A stretch of 17,054 nucleotides of DNA, taken from Hyphomicrobiales bacterium (lineage in GTDB: Bacteria > Pseudomonadota > Alphaproteobacteria > Rhizobiales > Kaistiaceae). The notes beneath the pieces were generated by a model that was given only the letters and a program-made list of their open reading frames with translations, was not told where the DNA came from and made no database searches. The position numbers and the translations under genes were made by a program. The DNA lies in NCBI GenBank assembly GCA_017305815.1, contig JAFKJZ010000153.1, forward strand, positions 1 to 17,054, read 5' to 3'. Of this stretch, positions 6,697 through 14,687 are shown one piece after another (position 1 is the first letter of the stretch; every line of letters begins with the position of its first letter).

Positions 6697-6891
6697 ATGC
6701 CCAAGTTGAAGACCAAGAGCGGCGCGAAGAAGCGCTTCAAGCTCACCGGTACCGGACGCGTCAAGGCAGGCCAGGCTGGCAAGCGCCATGGCATGATCAA
6801 GCGCACCGCCAAGTTTGTCCGCAATGCACGCGGCACCACCGTGCTTTCGGATGCGGATGCCAAGATCGTCAAGCAGTTCCTGAACGGCTGA
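6697..6891 (+). CDS. rpmI: 50S ribosomal protein L35
   Basis: A 64-residue, very basic protein, with the L35 signature [15 protein letters not shown] at the start and [17 protein letters not shown] following, so the family assignment is clear. L35 is a small structural protein of the large ribosomal subunit. An ATG three codons upstream (6688) is also in frame, but AAGGATGAG (6684-6692) is positioned as ribosome binding site for ATG 6697, and L35 proteins start with MPK. It is followed by rplT after 28 nt, in the usual order infC-rpmI-rplT. The 283-nt gap from infC is long for this operon and contains the hairpins and promoter listed separately. Confidence 0.97.
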   Translation: MPKLKTKSGAKKRFKLTGTGRVKAGQAGKRHGMIKRTAKFVRNARGTTVLSDADAKIVKQFLNG

Positions 6892-6919
6892 ACCGTCCCC
6901 CTTACCTGGAGTTTGAACC

Positions 6920-7288
6920 ATGTCGCGAGTTAAGCGGGGCGTAACGTCTCACGCCAAGCACAAGAAGATCCTGAAGCGCGCCAAGGGCTTCTACGGTCGC
7001 CGCAAGAATACCATCCGGACCGCCAAGGCAGCCGTCGACAAGGCCGCCCAGTACGCGTTCCGTGACCGCAAGGCCAAGAAGCGCAATTTCCGCGCTCTCT
7101 GGATCCAGCGCATCAACGCCGCCGTCCGCGAAGTCGCCGAGGGCCTGACCTACAGCCGATTTATCGACGGCCTCGCAAAGGCTGGTATCGAAGTCGACCG
7201 CAAGGTTCTGGCCGAACTGGCGATCAGCCAGCCGGCAGCCTTCAAGGCGCTGGTCGATCAGGCTCAGGGCGCCCTCAAGGCCGCCTGA
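6920..7288 (+). CDS. rplT: 50S ribosomal protein L20
   Basis: A 122-residue protein matching L20 across its length. It has the basic N-terminal extension ([30 protein letters not shown]) that threads into 23S rRNA during assembly, the [13 protein letters not shown] helix, and the globular part with [27 protein letters not shown]20 is needed for early assembly of the large subunit and in several bacteria represses its own operon by binding the leader mRNA (established for E. coli and Bacillus). TGGAG lies upstream of the ATG. A GC-rich hairpin follows 7 nt after the stop. Confidence 0.98.
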   Translation: MSRVKRGVTSHAKHKKILKRAKGFYGRRKNTIRTAKAAVDKAAQYAFRDRKAKKRNFRALWIQRINAAVREVAEGLTYSRFIDGLAKAGIEVDRKVLAELAISQPAAFKALVDQAQGALKAA

Positions 7289-7295
7289 GTTGGGC

Positions 7296-7315
7296 AGGCC
7301 GCCTCCGGGCGGCCT
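7296..7315 (+). terminator. Hairpin after rplT (possible weak terminator)
   Basis: AGGCCGCC (7296-7303) and GGCGGCCT (7308-7315) form an 8-bp stem with loop TCCG. No clear T-run follows (CCCGCCGGACTTT). It may mark the end of rplT transcripts or simply stabilise them. Confidence 0.45.
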
Positions 7316-7384
7316 CCCGCCGGACTTTCCGGGGCCGGAACGCAATCGCGCCGCCGCCGCTTGAATGTGGCTGCGGCGTTTGGC

Positions 7385-7447
7385 GTGATCCGGCGAGCAT
7401 TCCTCTTCGGATCGAACTGACGATGATCCGGCGCCGCACGGGCGCCC
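7385..7447 (+). promoter_or_regulatory. Possible regulatory leader of pheST
   Basis: CGGATC (7408-7413) can pair either with GATCCG at 7387-7392 or with GATCCG at 7425-7430, giving two mutually exclusive hairpins. GGCGCC (7430-7435) and GGCGCC (7441-7446) form a third hairpin just before the pheS ribosome binding site. A short frame GTG 7385 to TGA 7420 would encode an 11-residue peptide containing Phe-Leu-Phe at the start of the central pairing element. Phe-rich leader peptides control pheST by attenuation in enterobacteria. Here there is no T-run and no good Shine-Dalgarno for the peptide, so the call is tentative. Confidence 0.3.
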
Positions 7448-7459
7448 ATGAGGAATGAC

Positions 7460-8542
7460 ATGTCCGATCTCGAACTTCTCGAACGCGACATCCACGCGGC
7501 CATCGACGGCGCTTCCGACGAAGCGGCGATCGAGACGGTTCGCGTCGCCGCCCTTGGCAAGAAGGGCTCCGTCTCCGAACTGCTGAAGGGCCTCGGCGCG
7601 ATGACGCCGGACGAGCGCAAGGTCATGGGACCGGCGCTGAACGGCCTGCGCGATCGCGTCACGGAAGCCCTGAGCGCCCGCCGCGCCACGCTGAAGGAAG
7701 CCGGCCTCGCCGCCCGCCTCGCCTCGGAAGCGGTCGACGTCACGCTGCCGCTCCGGCCGAGCCCGCTCGAGCAGGGCCGCATCCATCCCGTCTCCCAGGT
7801 GATCGACGAGATCACGGCGATCTTCGGCGATCTCGGCTTCGCCGTCGCCGAGGGACCGGACATCGAGACCGACCACTACAATTTCACCGCGCTGAACTTC
7901 CCCGTCGGCCATCCGGCGCGCGAGATGCACGACACCTTCTTCTTCAATCCGGACGAGAAGGGCGAGCGGCTGCTGCTGCGCACCCACACCTCGCCGGTGC
8001 AGATGCGCACGATGGAGAGCCAGAAGCCGCCGATCCGCATCATCGCGCCCGGCCGCACGTATCGCTGCGACAGCGACCAGACCCACACGCCGATGTTCCA
8101 CCAGGTCGAGGGCCTGGTGATCGACACGTCGAGCCATATCGGCCACCTGAAGTGGCTGCTGGAAGAGTTCTGCCGCGCCTTCTTCGAGGTCGAGAAGGTC
8201 GAGATGCGCATGCGCCCGTCCTTCTTCCCCTTCACCGAGCCGTCCATGGAAGTCGACATCCGCTGCAAGCGGGTCGGCAATGAGGTGCGCTTCGGCGAGG
8301 GCGACGACTGGCTCGAGATCCTCGGCTGCGGCATGGTTCACCCGAACGTCATCCGCTTCGCCGGCCTCGACCCCGACGTCTACCAGGGCTTCGCCTTCGG
8401 CATGGGCATCGACCGCATCGCCATGCTGAAATACGGCATGCCGGACCTGCGCGCCTTCTTCGACGCCGATCAGCGCTGGCTGAATCATTACGGCTTCCGT
8501 CCGCTGGACCTGCCGACGCTCGTCGGCGGCCTGAGCTCGTAA
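7460..8542 (+). CDS. pheS: Phenylalanine-tRNA ligase alpha subunit
   Basis: The catalytic subunit of the heterotetrameric (alpha-beta)2 enzyme that charges tRNA-Phe. It is 360 residues long. The N-terminal coiled-coil tRNA-binding part covers about 1-90. Class II motif 2 is [18 protein letters not shown] (198-215), and motif 3 is the glycine-rich [13 protein letters not shown] (311-323). The aminoacylation core also shows [12 protein letters not shown] (257-267). ATG 7460 has GAGG (7450-7453) 6 nt upstream; an ATG four codons earlier (7448) overlaps that site and is less likely. pheT begins 10 nt after the stop, so the two are co-translated. Confidence 0.98.
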   Translation: MSDLELLERDIHAAIDGASDEAAIETVRVAALGKKGSVSELLKGLGAMTPDERKVMGPALNGLRDRVTEALSARRATLKEAGLAARLASEAVDVTLPLRPSPLEQGRIHPVSQVIDEITAIFGDLGFAVAEGPDIETDHYNFTALNFPVGHPAREMHDTFFFNPDEKGERLLLRTHTSPVQMRTMESQKPPIRIIAPGRTYRCDSDQTHTPMFHQVEGLVIDTSSHIGHLKWLLEEFCRAFFEVEKVEMRMRPSFFPFTEPSMEVDIRCKRVGNEVRFGEGDDWLEILGCGMVHPNVIRFAGLDPDVYQGFAFGMGIDRIAMLKYGMPDLRAFFDADQRWLNHYGFRPLDLPTLVGGLSS

Positions 8543-8552
8543 GGAAAGACCC

Positions 8553-10970
8553 ATGAAATTCACGCTTTCCTGGCTCAAGGAGCATCTTGAGACCAATGCC
8601 TCGCTCGACGAGATCACCGATGCGCTGACCCGCGTCGGCCTCGAGGTCGAGGACGTCGAGGACAAGGCGAAGCTGCTCGCCCCGTTCACCATCGCCTATG
8701 TCGTCTCGGCGGTTCAGCACCCGAACGCCGACCGCCTGCGCGTCTGCATGGTCGATACCGGCTCCGGCGACCCGGTGCAGGTCGTCTGCGGCGCGCCCAA
8801 CGCCCGCACCGGCATGAAGAGCGTCTTCTCGCCGGCCGGCACCTACATCCCCGGCAAGGACATCACCTTGACCGTCGGCACCATCCGCGGCGTCGAGAGC
8901 CACGGCATGCTGTGCTCTGCCGCCGAGCTGGAGCTGTCGGAAGACCATGACGGCATCATCGAGCTGCCGGCCGATGCGCCGGTGGGCATGGGCTATGCCG
9001 AATGGGCCGGCCTCGGCGATCCCGTCATCGATATCGCGATCACGCCGAACCGCCCGGATTGCCTCGGAATCCATGGCGTCGCCCGTGACCTGGCGGCGGC
9101 CGGCCTCGGTACGCTCAGGGATCGTTCGGTCGCCCCGGTCGAGGGCAAGTTCCCCTCGCCGGTCAGCGTGAAGTTCGAGTTCGGCGACACGCCGGCGCTG
9201 TCGCCCGCCTTCGCGCTGCGCCTGGTGCGCGGCGTGAAGAATGGTCCGTCGCCGGAATGGATGCAGCGCCAGCTGCGCGCCATCGGCCTGCGCCCGATCA
9301 ATGCGCTCGTCGACATCACCAACTTCCTGACCTTCGACCGCGGCCGCCCGCTGCACGTCTTCGACGCCGCCAAGGTCAAGGGCGACCTCGTCGTGCGTCG
9401 CGCCAGGGAGGGCGAGACCCTGCTCGCGCTAGATGGCAAGACCTACGCGCTCGATCCGTCGATCTGCGTGATTTCGGATGACAACGGCCTCGAGTCGCTC
9501 GGCGGCATCATGGGCGGCGAAGCCTCCGGCTGCTCCGACGACACGGTCGACGTGCTGATCGAGTCGGCGCTCTGGGAGCCGCTCAACATCGCCCAGACCG
9601 GCCGCAAGCTCGGCATCAACTCGGACGCGCGCTATCGCTTCGAGCGCGGCGTCGATCCGGCCTTCATGCTGCCGGGCCTCGAGCTCGCCACCCGCCTGGT
9701 GCAGGAGATCTGCGGCGGCGAGGCCAGCGAGGTCGTCGTCACCGGCGCGGCGCCGGAGCGCCACCTGACGATCGCCTTCCCGATCGCCGAGGTGAAGCGC
9801 CTCGCCGGCATCGATCCGACCGAGGACGAGATCCGCACCGTGCTGACGGCGCTCGGCTTCATCGTTTCGGGCAGCGCGCCGTCGCTCTCCGTCGGTGTGC
9901 CGTCCTGGCGCCCGGATGTCGACGGCAAGGCTGACCTGGTCGAGGAAGTGATGCGCATCCTCGGCGTCGACCGCGTGCCGTCGACGCCGCTGCCGAAGTC
10001 GGAAAACGTCACCAAGCCGGTGCTCACCCTGGCGCAGACCCGCACCCGCCGCGCGAAGCGGGCGCTGGCGGCGCGCGGCCTCGTCGAGGCCGTCACCTGG
10101 TCGTTCGTCGCCAAGCCGGTGGCAGAGGCCTTCGGCGGCGGCAAGCCCGAGCTGGCGCTGGCGAACCCGATCTCGGCCGACATGTCCGACATGCGCCCGA
10201 GCCTGCTGCCCGGCCTGCTGCTGGCCTCGCAGCGCAATGCCGACCGCGGCACGGCGGATCTCGCCCTGTTCGAGGTCGGCCAGATCTTCCGCGGCACAAA
10301 GCCGTCCGACCAGCTGACCGCCGCTACCGGCATCCGTCGCCTGAGCGCGACGGTGAACGGCGCCGGCCGCCACTGGCAGGGCAAGGCGCCGGCGGTTTCC
10401 GTCTATGACGCCAAGGCGGATGCGCTCGCCCTCCTGGACGCCCTCGGCGCGCAGGTGGAGAAATTCCAGATCGTCGCCGGCGCGCCCGGATGGTTCCATC
10501 CCGGCCGCTCCGGCACGATCCAGCTCGGTCCGCAGAATGTCATCGGCTGGTTCGGCGAACTGCACCCGTCCGTGCTCGACAAGCTCGACGTCGCGGGGCC
10601 GCTGGCCGGCTTCGAGATTCTCCTCGACGCCATTCCCGCGCCGCGCGCGCGCCCGACCAAGACGAAGCCGCCGCTCGAGCTGGTGCCCTACCAGCCGGTG
10701 ACGCGCGACTTCGCCTTCGTGGTGGATCGCAAGGTGGAAGCGGCGAAGCTGGTCAAGGCGGCGCAGGGCGCCGACAAGGCGCTGATCTCCAATGTGTCGG
10801 TGTTCGACGTGTTCGAGGGCGCGTCGCTTGGCGCCGACAAGAAGTCGATCGCGATCGAGGTGACGCTGCGGCCGACGCAGAAGACGCTCACCGACGAAGA
10901 GATCGAGGCGGTGGCGGCCAAGATCGTCGCCCAGGTCTCCAAGGCGACGCAGGGTGTGCTGCGCTCCTGA
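8553..10970 (+). CDS. pheT: Phenylalanine-tRNA ligase beta subunit
   Basis: An 805-residue beta subunit of the usual bacterial size. The N-terminal EMAP/Trbp111-like tRNA-binding OB fold covers about 39-150 ([41 protein letters not shown]). The B3/B4 region includes the editing site ([27 protein letters not shown]). The B5 domain is near 400-480 ([17 protein letters not shown] at its end). A catalytic-like domain and the C-terminal ferredoxin-like anticodon-binding domain ([13 protein letters not shown] to the end) follow. AAGGA lies just before the ATG. It ends the operon and is followed after 23 nt by a strong terminator. Several long antisense frames across it are codon-bias shadows. Confidence 0.98.
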   Translation: MKFTLSWLKEHLETNASLDEITDALTRVGLEVEDVEDKAKLLAPFTIAYVVSAVQHPNADRLRVCMVDTGSGDPVQVVCGAPNARTGMKSVFSPAGTYIPGKDITLTVGTIRGVESHGMLCSAAELELSEDHDGIIELPADAPVGMGYAEWAGLGDPVIDIAITPNRPDCLGIHGVARDLAAAGLGTLRDRSVAPVEGKFPSPVSVKFEFGDTPALSPAFALRLVRGVKNGPSPEWMQRQLRAIGLRPINALVDITNFLTFDRGRPLHVFDAAKVKGDLVVRRAREGETLLALDGKTYALDPSICVISDDNGLESLGGIMGGEASGCSDDTVDVLIESALWEPLNIAQTGRKLGINSDARYRFERGVDPAFMLPGLELATRLVQEICGGEASEVVVTGAAPERHLTIAFPIAEVKRLAGIDPTEDEIRTVLTALGFIVSGSAPSLSVGVPSWRPDVDGKADLVEEVMRILGVDRVPSTPLPKSENVTKPVLTLAQTRTRRAKRALAARGLVEAVTWSFVAKPVAEAFGGGKPELALANPISADMSDMRPSLLPGLLLASQRNADRGTADLALFEVGQIFRGTKPSDQLTAATGIRRLSATVNGAGRHWQGKAPAVSVYDAKADALALLDALGAQVEKFQIVAGAPGWFHPGRSGTIQLGPQNVIGWFGELHPSVLDKLDVAGPLAGFEILLDAIPAPRARPTKTKPPLELVPYQPVTRDFAFVVDRKVEAAKLVKAAQGADKALISNVSVFDVFEGASLGADKKSIAIEVTLRPTQKTLTDEEIEAVAAKIVAQVSKATQGVLRS

Positions 10971-10993
10971 CGGCTCGCGCGGATTTGATGAAG

Positions 10994-11034
10994 AAAGGGC
11001 CGTCCGGATCCGATCCGGGCGGCCCTTTTCTTTG
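10994..11034 (+). terminator. Intrinsic terminator of the pheST operon
   Basis: A 16-bp stem (10994-11009 with 11013-11028, one T-G wobble) has a 3-nt loop CCG and is followed by TTTTCTTT (11026-11033). This is the clearest intrinsic terminator in the window and closes the infC-to-pheT cluster. Confidence 0.9.
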
Positions 11035-11047
11035 CGAGGTGGCCCTG

Positions 11048-11093
11048 AAACGCAAAAGGCACCGGATCCTCCCGGTTGGGAGAATCCGATGCC
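11048..11093 (-). terminator. Intrinsic terminator of the Hsp20-DUF1150 operon
   Basis: Read on the minus strand, 11093-11078 pairs with 11073-11058 as a 16-bp stem with two G-U wobbles and a 4-nt loop. It is followed by TTTTGCGTTT (11057-11048). On the plus strand the wobbles become C-A mismatches and there is no T-run, so the element is directed to the minus strand and lies 77 nt after the DUF1150 stop. Confidence 0.8.
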
Positions 11094-11169
11094 CGGCATC
11101 GGTCGTTCGTCTCGGCGGCGCCCGCGCCCCGTCGGGGGAGGCCGGCGGGGTGGGGAGCCGGGCAGGAGC

Positions 11170-11421
11170 CTAGTGGAGGCTCACCGCTTCGAGGTCGTTT
11201 TCATGGGCGTTCATGACCACGGCATCGCGGCTGTCGGAAATCATCAGCGGCGTGCCGCGCGCGTCGAGCAGGGCCCAGAACTTCTGGCCGGCGGCGATTT
11301 CAGGCGCGTCGGGGAAGAGGTCCCGGATGTTCTCGGACTTGACCGCCTTGACGTAGGCGATCTGACCGTTGCCGAGGCCAGCGAGGCTCTCCGGCGAAAT
11401 GGCGAAACGTGTAGCAGACAT
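11170..11421 (-). CDS. DUF1150 family protein
   Basis: An 83-residue protein of unknown function matching the DUF1150 family of alphaproteobacteria. Recognisable parts are FAISPESLAGLGNGQIAYVK near the start, LFPDAPEIAAGQKFWALLDARGTP in the middle and the ending NAHENDLEAVSLH. The family typically lies directly behind a small heat shock protein gene, as here (41-nt gap), so it probably belongs to the heat-shock regulon and may act with Hsp20, which is an inference from context. AGGAGA precedes the start. ATG 11421 or the adjacent ATG 11424 are both possible. No signal peptide or membrane helix is visible. Confidence 0.88.
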   Translation of the reverse strand: MSATRFAISPESLAGLGNGQIAYVKAVKSENIRDLFPDAPEIAAGQKFWALLDARGTPLMISDSRDAVVMNAHENDLEAVSLH

Positions 11422-11461
11422 CATTATTCTCCTCATCATCGAGCGAGAGGACCGGCGACCC

Positions 11462-11890
11462 TCAGTCGCGAACGCCGATCTCGATCTTGCGCACCACCCG
11501 CTCCGGCGTCGGCCGGGCGAGATCGATGGCAAGCAGTCCATCTTTCAACTCCGCCGAGATGATCTCGATCCCGTCGGCCAGCACGAAGGTCTTCTGGAAC
11601 TGTCGTGCCGCGATGCCGCGATGAAGGTAGATCCGCTCGCGGTCGTCCTGCTGGCGGCCGCGGATGACGAGCTGATTTTCTTCCACGGTCACTTCGAGCG
11701 CCTCGCGGGAGAAGCCGGCCACGGCCAGCGTGATGCGAAGGCACTCGTCGCGCGCGCCACTTTTGGTGACCCGCTCGATATTATACGGCGGGTAGCCGTC
11801 TCCGGATGCTTTCGCGACCCGATCGAGAGCTCGCTCGATCTCGTCGAATCCGAGAAGCAACGGACTGGAGAACGCAGAAACGCGCGACAT
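11462..11890 (-). CDS. Small heat shock protein, Hsp20 family
   Basis: A 142-residue ATP-independent holdase chaperone of the IbpA-like class A found in rhizobia. The N-terminal arm (1-33, SAFSSPLLLGFDEIERALDR) is followed by YPPYNIE, the usual start of the alpha-crystallin domain (about 34-130). The hallmark A-x-x-x-x-G-L-L motif is AELKDGLL (113-120). The C-terminal I-x-I motif, which docks neighbouring subunits in oligomers, is IEI (136-138). ATG 11890 is chosen over an open extension to 11923 because that extension would consume the leader hairpin, and because AAAGGA is correctly placed 8 nt upstream. Expression is probably under double heat control, through an RpoH-like promoter and an RNA thermometer. 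Confidence 0.95.
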   Translation of the reverse strand: MSRVSAFSSPLLLGFDEIERALDRVAKASGDGYPPYNIERVTKSGARDECLRITLAVAGFSREALEVTVEENQLVIRGRQQDDRERIYLHRGIAARQFQKTFVLADGIEIISAELKDGLLAIDLARPTPERVVRKIEIGVRD

Positions 11891-11892
11891 CC

Positions 11893-11962
11893 ACAAAGTC
11901 CTTTCACTAAGCGACCTTGTCACCGGACCCTCTGAAGAGGCATCCGACGGGAACCATCCCGT
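11893..11962 (-). promoter_or_regulatory. ROSE-type RNA thermometer in the hsp20 leader
   Basis: On the minus strand the leader folds into three hairpins: 11962-11947 (6 bp), 11940-11929 (4 bp) and the start-proximal one, 11920-11893. In the last, ACAAGGUC plus CUU pairs with AAGGACUUUGU, forming 11 bp (one G-U) with a single bulged G at 11912 and a 5-nt loop. The 5' arm contains UCGCU, which fits the U(U/C)GCU motif of ROSE elements, and the opposing arm contains the Shine-Dalgarno AAGGA. Hairpin number, leader length (about 70 nt) and position fit the ROSE family known from rhizobial small heat shock genes. Confidence 0.8.
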
Positions 11963-11969
11963 GATCCCA

Positions 11970-11998
11970 ATATGGTCGTGCCGGTCGGCGGCTTCAAG
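11970..11998 (-). promoter_or_regulatory. RpoH (sigma-32)-like promoter for hsp20
   Basis: CTTGAA (11998-11993 on the minus strand), 17 bp, CCATAT (11975-11970). This resembles the alphaproteobacterial heat shock promoter pattern of CTTGAA and a C-rich/TAT -10. Transcription would begin close to 11963, that is, right at the first hairpin of the RNA thermometer. Confidence 0.6.
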
Positions 11999-12109
11999 AA
12001 CATCGGCAGCCGACCTGTTAACGGCGGGTTGCCGCAGCCGCGGCGCGCCGGTTTGCGCCGCGAATGGCCGGATTGCGGCGCCGCCCGCCGGAGAGAGAAC
12101 GTCCGCCGG

Positions 12110-13129
12110 CTAGGGTCTCTCCCATGTGCCGGAGCGCTCGGAGCGGAACAGCGCGTCGAGTACCGCCATATTGGCGAGCGCGTCGTCGAGCCCGAATTGC
12201 CACGGCCCCGTCCCGCGCACCGCGCGCGAAAACGCCTCGACCTGCAGGGCGTATTGGTCGACCGGCGGGAAGACGATCGACTCGACCGGCTGGCCGGGGC
12301 CGTGCAGGTCGAGCAGGATGCGCGACTTCTCGTCGGTCGGCGCCGAAAAGGGTGTCTCCATCTCGATCCGGCCTTCCGTGCCGATGATGCCGACGCGCTG
12401 GTGGCGGAAGGCCTGGGTCGAGATCGTCGCCGAGAACTGCCTCCCCTCGCCGAAATCGGCCAGGATCGAGGTGGTGCGGTCGGTCAGCATCGCCGGGTCG
12501 CGGTCTATGAGGGCGAGCACGCGCAGCGGCTCGGAACCGAAGATCAGGCGGGCCGAGGCGATCGCATAGCAGCCGATATCGAGGATGGCGCCGCCGCCGG
12601 TTTCCGGCCGGTTGCGGATATTGGCGGGGTCAACATTCAGGAAGGCGAAGAAAGTCTGCACCGCGCGGACCTTGCCGATCCGTCCCGAGGCGAGGATCTT
12701 CCGCACCTCGTGCCATTGCGGGTGATGGCGAATCATGAAGGCCTCGCCGATCAGCACGCCGGGCGGCGCGGCCTTCAGGCGGAGCGCGTCGGCGAGATCG
12801 AGGCCGATCGGCTTTTCGCAGAGCACATGCTTGCCCTTCGCCGTGGCGGCGAGCGTCGTCTCGACATGCAGGTTGTTCGGCAGCGCGTTGTAGATGGCAT
12901 CGATCTCGGGATCGTCGATCAGCTCCTGGTAGGAGCCATAGGCCTTCGGGATGTCGAAGGCGGCGGCGAAATTGCGGGCGTTGTCGAGGCTGCGCGAGGC
13001 GACGGCCGCGACCCGTGACGACGGGCTCTTCAGCAGCGACGGCACGACGCGCTGACGCGCGATCCGCGCCGTGCTCAATATGCCCCAGCGCACCGGATCG
13101 GTCGCGGGTTCGCCTGGCAGATTGGTCAT
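12110..13129 (-). CDS. Gfo/Idh/MocA family NAD(P)-dependent oxidoreductase
   Basis: A 339-residue dehydrogenase of the glucose-fructose oxidoreductase/inositol dehydrogenase superfamily. The Rossmann start is WGILSTARIARQRV (15-28). The conserved cofactor and catalytic motif EKP is at 105-107 (HVLCEKPIGL). The C-terminal domain carries GGGAILDIGCYAI (178-190), which includes the D-x-G-C-Y motif of this superfamily. The substrate, probably a sugar or cyclitol, cannot be read from the sequence. It stands alone on the minus strand, 113 bp from the divergent rnd. GGA lies about 9 nt before the ATG. No intrinsic terminator is obvious between its stop and the hsp20 promoter region. Confidence 0.92.
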   Translation of the reverse strand: MTNLPGEPATDPVRWGILSTARIARQRVVPSLLKSPSSRVAAVASRSLDNARNFAAAFDIPKAYGSYQELIDDPEIDAIYNALPNNLHVETTLAATAKGKHVLCEKPIGLDLADALRLKAAPPGVLIGEAFMIRHHPQWHEVRKILASGRIGKVRAVQTFFAFLNVDPANIRNRPETGGGAILDIGCYAIASARLIFGSEPLRVLALIDRDPAMLTDRTTSILADFGEGRQFSATISTQAFRHQRVGIIGTEGRIEMETPFSAPTDEKSRILLDLHGPGQPVESIVFPPVDQYALQVEAFSRAVRGTGPWQFGLDDALANMAVLDALFRSERSGTWERP

Positions 13130-13242
13130 CGGTTGCGTTCCTTCGTCCCTATGGCCTTCCGGCTGTGACCTGCGTCATTGCAGAAGACGACATGCTTCGC
13201 TAGGAAAACGCAAACGCTTCCGGAATTTGAGGTTTTTCTGCC

Positions 13243-13857
13243 ATGACGATCCGCCTGCATCGTGGCGACCTGCCCGATCTGTCGAACTACGGCGCATCGG
13301 TCGCGATCGATACCGAGACGCTGGGTCTGAACCCGCATCGCGACCGTCTCTGCGTGGTGCAGCTTTCGCCCGGCGACGGCACCGCCGACGTCGTGCAGAT
13401 CGCGCGCGGCCAGCGCGAGGCGCCCAACCTCGTCAAGCTGCTGACCGACCCGGGCGTGACCAAGATCTTCCATTTCGCCCGCTTCGACGTCGCCGTCCTC
13501 GGCCATGCCTTCGGCATCACCGTCAATTCGGTCTATTGCACCAAGATCGCCTCGCGACTGACCCGCACCTATACCGACCGGCACGGCCTGAAGGATCTGG
13601 TGAAGGAACTGCTCGACGTCGATCTTTCCAAGCAGCAGCAAAGCTCCGACTGGGCGGCCGAAAAGCTCAGCGAGGCGCAGCTCGCCTATGCCGCCTCCGA
13701 TGTTCTTTATCTGCATGGGTTGAAGACGCGGCTCGACGAGCGCCTTGCCCGCGAAAACCGCGCCGAACTGGCCGAAGCCTGCTTCCGTTTCCTGCCGACC
13801 CGCGCCGAGCTCGATCTTGCAGGCTGGGCGGAACAGGATATCTTCGCGCATTCCTGA
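13243..13857 (+). CDS. rnd: Ribonuclease D-like 3'-5' exonuclease
   Basis: A 204-residue DEDDy exonuclease. Exo I is AIDTETLGL with Asp23 and Glu25. Exo II includes FHFARFDVAVL (76-86) with Asp82. Exo III is the Y-x-x-x-D motif YAASD (149-153). It consists of the nuclease domain only and lacks the HRDC domains of the longer E. coli RNase D; this short form is common in alphaproteobacteria. It is expected to trim the 3' ends of structured RNAs such as tRNA precursors (family knowledge). GAGG precedes the ATG by about 10 nt. It lies upstream of lptC with a 107-nt gap containing a promoter candidate, so co-transcription with the lpt genes is uncertain. Confidence 0.92.
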   Translation: MTIRLHRGDLPDLSNYGASVAIDTETLGLNPHRDRLCVVQLSPGDGTADVVQIARGQREAPNLVKLLTDPGVTKIFHFARFDVAVLGHAFGITVNSVYCTKIASRLTRTYTDRHGLKDLVKELLDVDLSKQQQSSDWAAEKLSEAQLAYAASDVLYLHGLKTRLDERLARENRAELAEACFRFLPTRAELDLAGWAEQDIFAHS

Positions 13858-13883
13858 CCGCGCGCGGCGACGTTGCGTCGCGC

Positions 13884-13912
13884 CTTGGTTTGCGCCGCTA
13901 AGTATCCATATT
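13884..13912 (+). promoter_or_regulatory. Putative promoter for lptC-lptA
   Basis: CTTGGT (13884-13889), 17 bp, CATATT (13907-13912), 52 nt before the lptC start. A small hairpin GCGACG-TTG-CGTCGC lies just upstream. The spacing fits the housekeeping pattern, but the -10 is imperfect. Confidence 0.35.
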
Positions 13913-13964
13913 GCTGACGCCGGCTGCCGGCCGCGGCAGCGAGACTTGAAAGAGCGGATAGCGC

Positions 13965-14687
13965 ATGAGAGCGTCGACTGACCCGACCTGGTCAGCAGGA
14001 GGCCGCGGTTCCCATGTGGATCCGCGCCAGGGCGTCGACGCGCGTTATCGCGCCGCCATGCGGCACAGCCGCCTGGTCCGCATCCTGAAGATCGCCCTGC
14101 CGACGGTCAGCGTGCTGGCGGCCGGCGCCTTCTTCCTGTTCACCTATTTCGCGCCGAGCCTGCCGGAGGGCGTCGCCTTCGGCTCGATCGACGTCACCAA
14201 CAACGCCGTGGTGATGGAGAACCCGCACGTTTCGGGCTTCACCAACAATGGCCGCGCCTACGAGCTGAAGGCCGACCGGGCCGAGCAGTCGCTGAAGGAC
14301 ACCAAGGTCGTCACCCTGCAGCGGATCGGCGCGACGATCGGCATGGACAATGACGACACCGCCAAGGTGGTCGCCACCACCGGCACCTACTACGCCGACA
14401 AGCAGCGCCTGTTCCTCGACAAGTCGATCACGCTTTCGACCTCGACCGGCATCGCCGGCAAGCTGGAAAACGCCGATATCGACATGAAGGCCGGCACGAT
14501 GCGATCCGACCAGCCGATCGATTTCACCGCCCAGGGCAGCCGGATCCAGGCCAACAGCGTTGAAGTGCAGGATCGCGGCAAACGTATTCTGTTCAGGAAC
14601 GGGGTAAAGGTGACATACTCGGCTCCTGCAACCCATTCTGCCGACTCGCCTTCCCCGCAGCCCGCAGCACCTTCGGTGATCGAATGA
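13965..14687 (+). CDS. lptC: LPS export ABC transporter periplasmic protein LptC
   Basis: A 240-residue bitopic protein. The cytoplasmic N-terminal part (1-36) is followed by a single membrane helix at about 38-61, then a periplasmic beta-jellyroll (LptC/OstA fold). Recognisable pieces are AFGSIDVTNNAVVMENPHVSGF, the DKQRLFLDKSITLST segment and the NADIDMKAGTMRSDQP segment. LptC sits in the inner membrane LptB2FGC complex and passes LPS to LptA. The tail after 215 is Ser/Pro/Ala-rich and probably unstructured. The start has a modest AGCGGA upstream; an internal ATG at codon 32 would remove most of the cytoplasmic tail. Its stop overlaps the lptA start by 4 nt (ATGA), implying translational coupling. 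Confidence 0.92.
   Translation: MRASTDPTWSAGGRGSHVDPRQGVDARYRAAMRHSRLVRILKIALPTVSVLAAGAFFLFTYFAPSLPEGVAFGSIDVTNNAVVMENPHVSGFTNNGRAYELKADRAEQSLKDTKVVTLQRIGATIGMDNDDTAKVVATTGTYYADKQRLFLDKSITLSTSTGIAGKLENADIDMKAGTMRSDQPIDFTAQGSRIQANSVEVQDRGKRILFRNGVKVTYSAPATHSADSPSPQPAAPSVIE

Noticed and set aside
6588..6944. Plus-strand frame between infC and rplT
   Set aside because: It overlaps rpmI in another frame and has no plausible start signal or domain; the region is better read as leader.
7364..7387. Seven-codon ATG frame upstream of pheS
   Set aside because: It contains no phenylalanine codon and has no ribosome binding site, so it is unlikely to be a leader peptide.
6902..8692. Long minus-strand open frame across rplT and pheS
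   Set aside because: It is antisense to two certain genes with strong third-position bias and has no domain features.
9429..11099. Long minus-strand open frame across pheT
   Set aside because: It is a codon-bias shadow of pheT, with His/Arg/Ala/Gly-rich composition and no recognisable domain, and it crosses the operon terminator.
13126..13851. Minus-strand open frame opposite rnd
   Set aside because: rnd has all DEDDy motifs; the antisense frame has shadow composition only.
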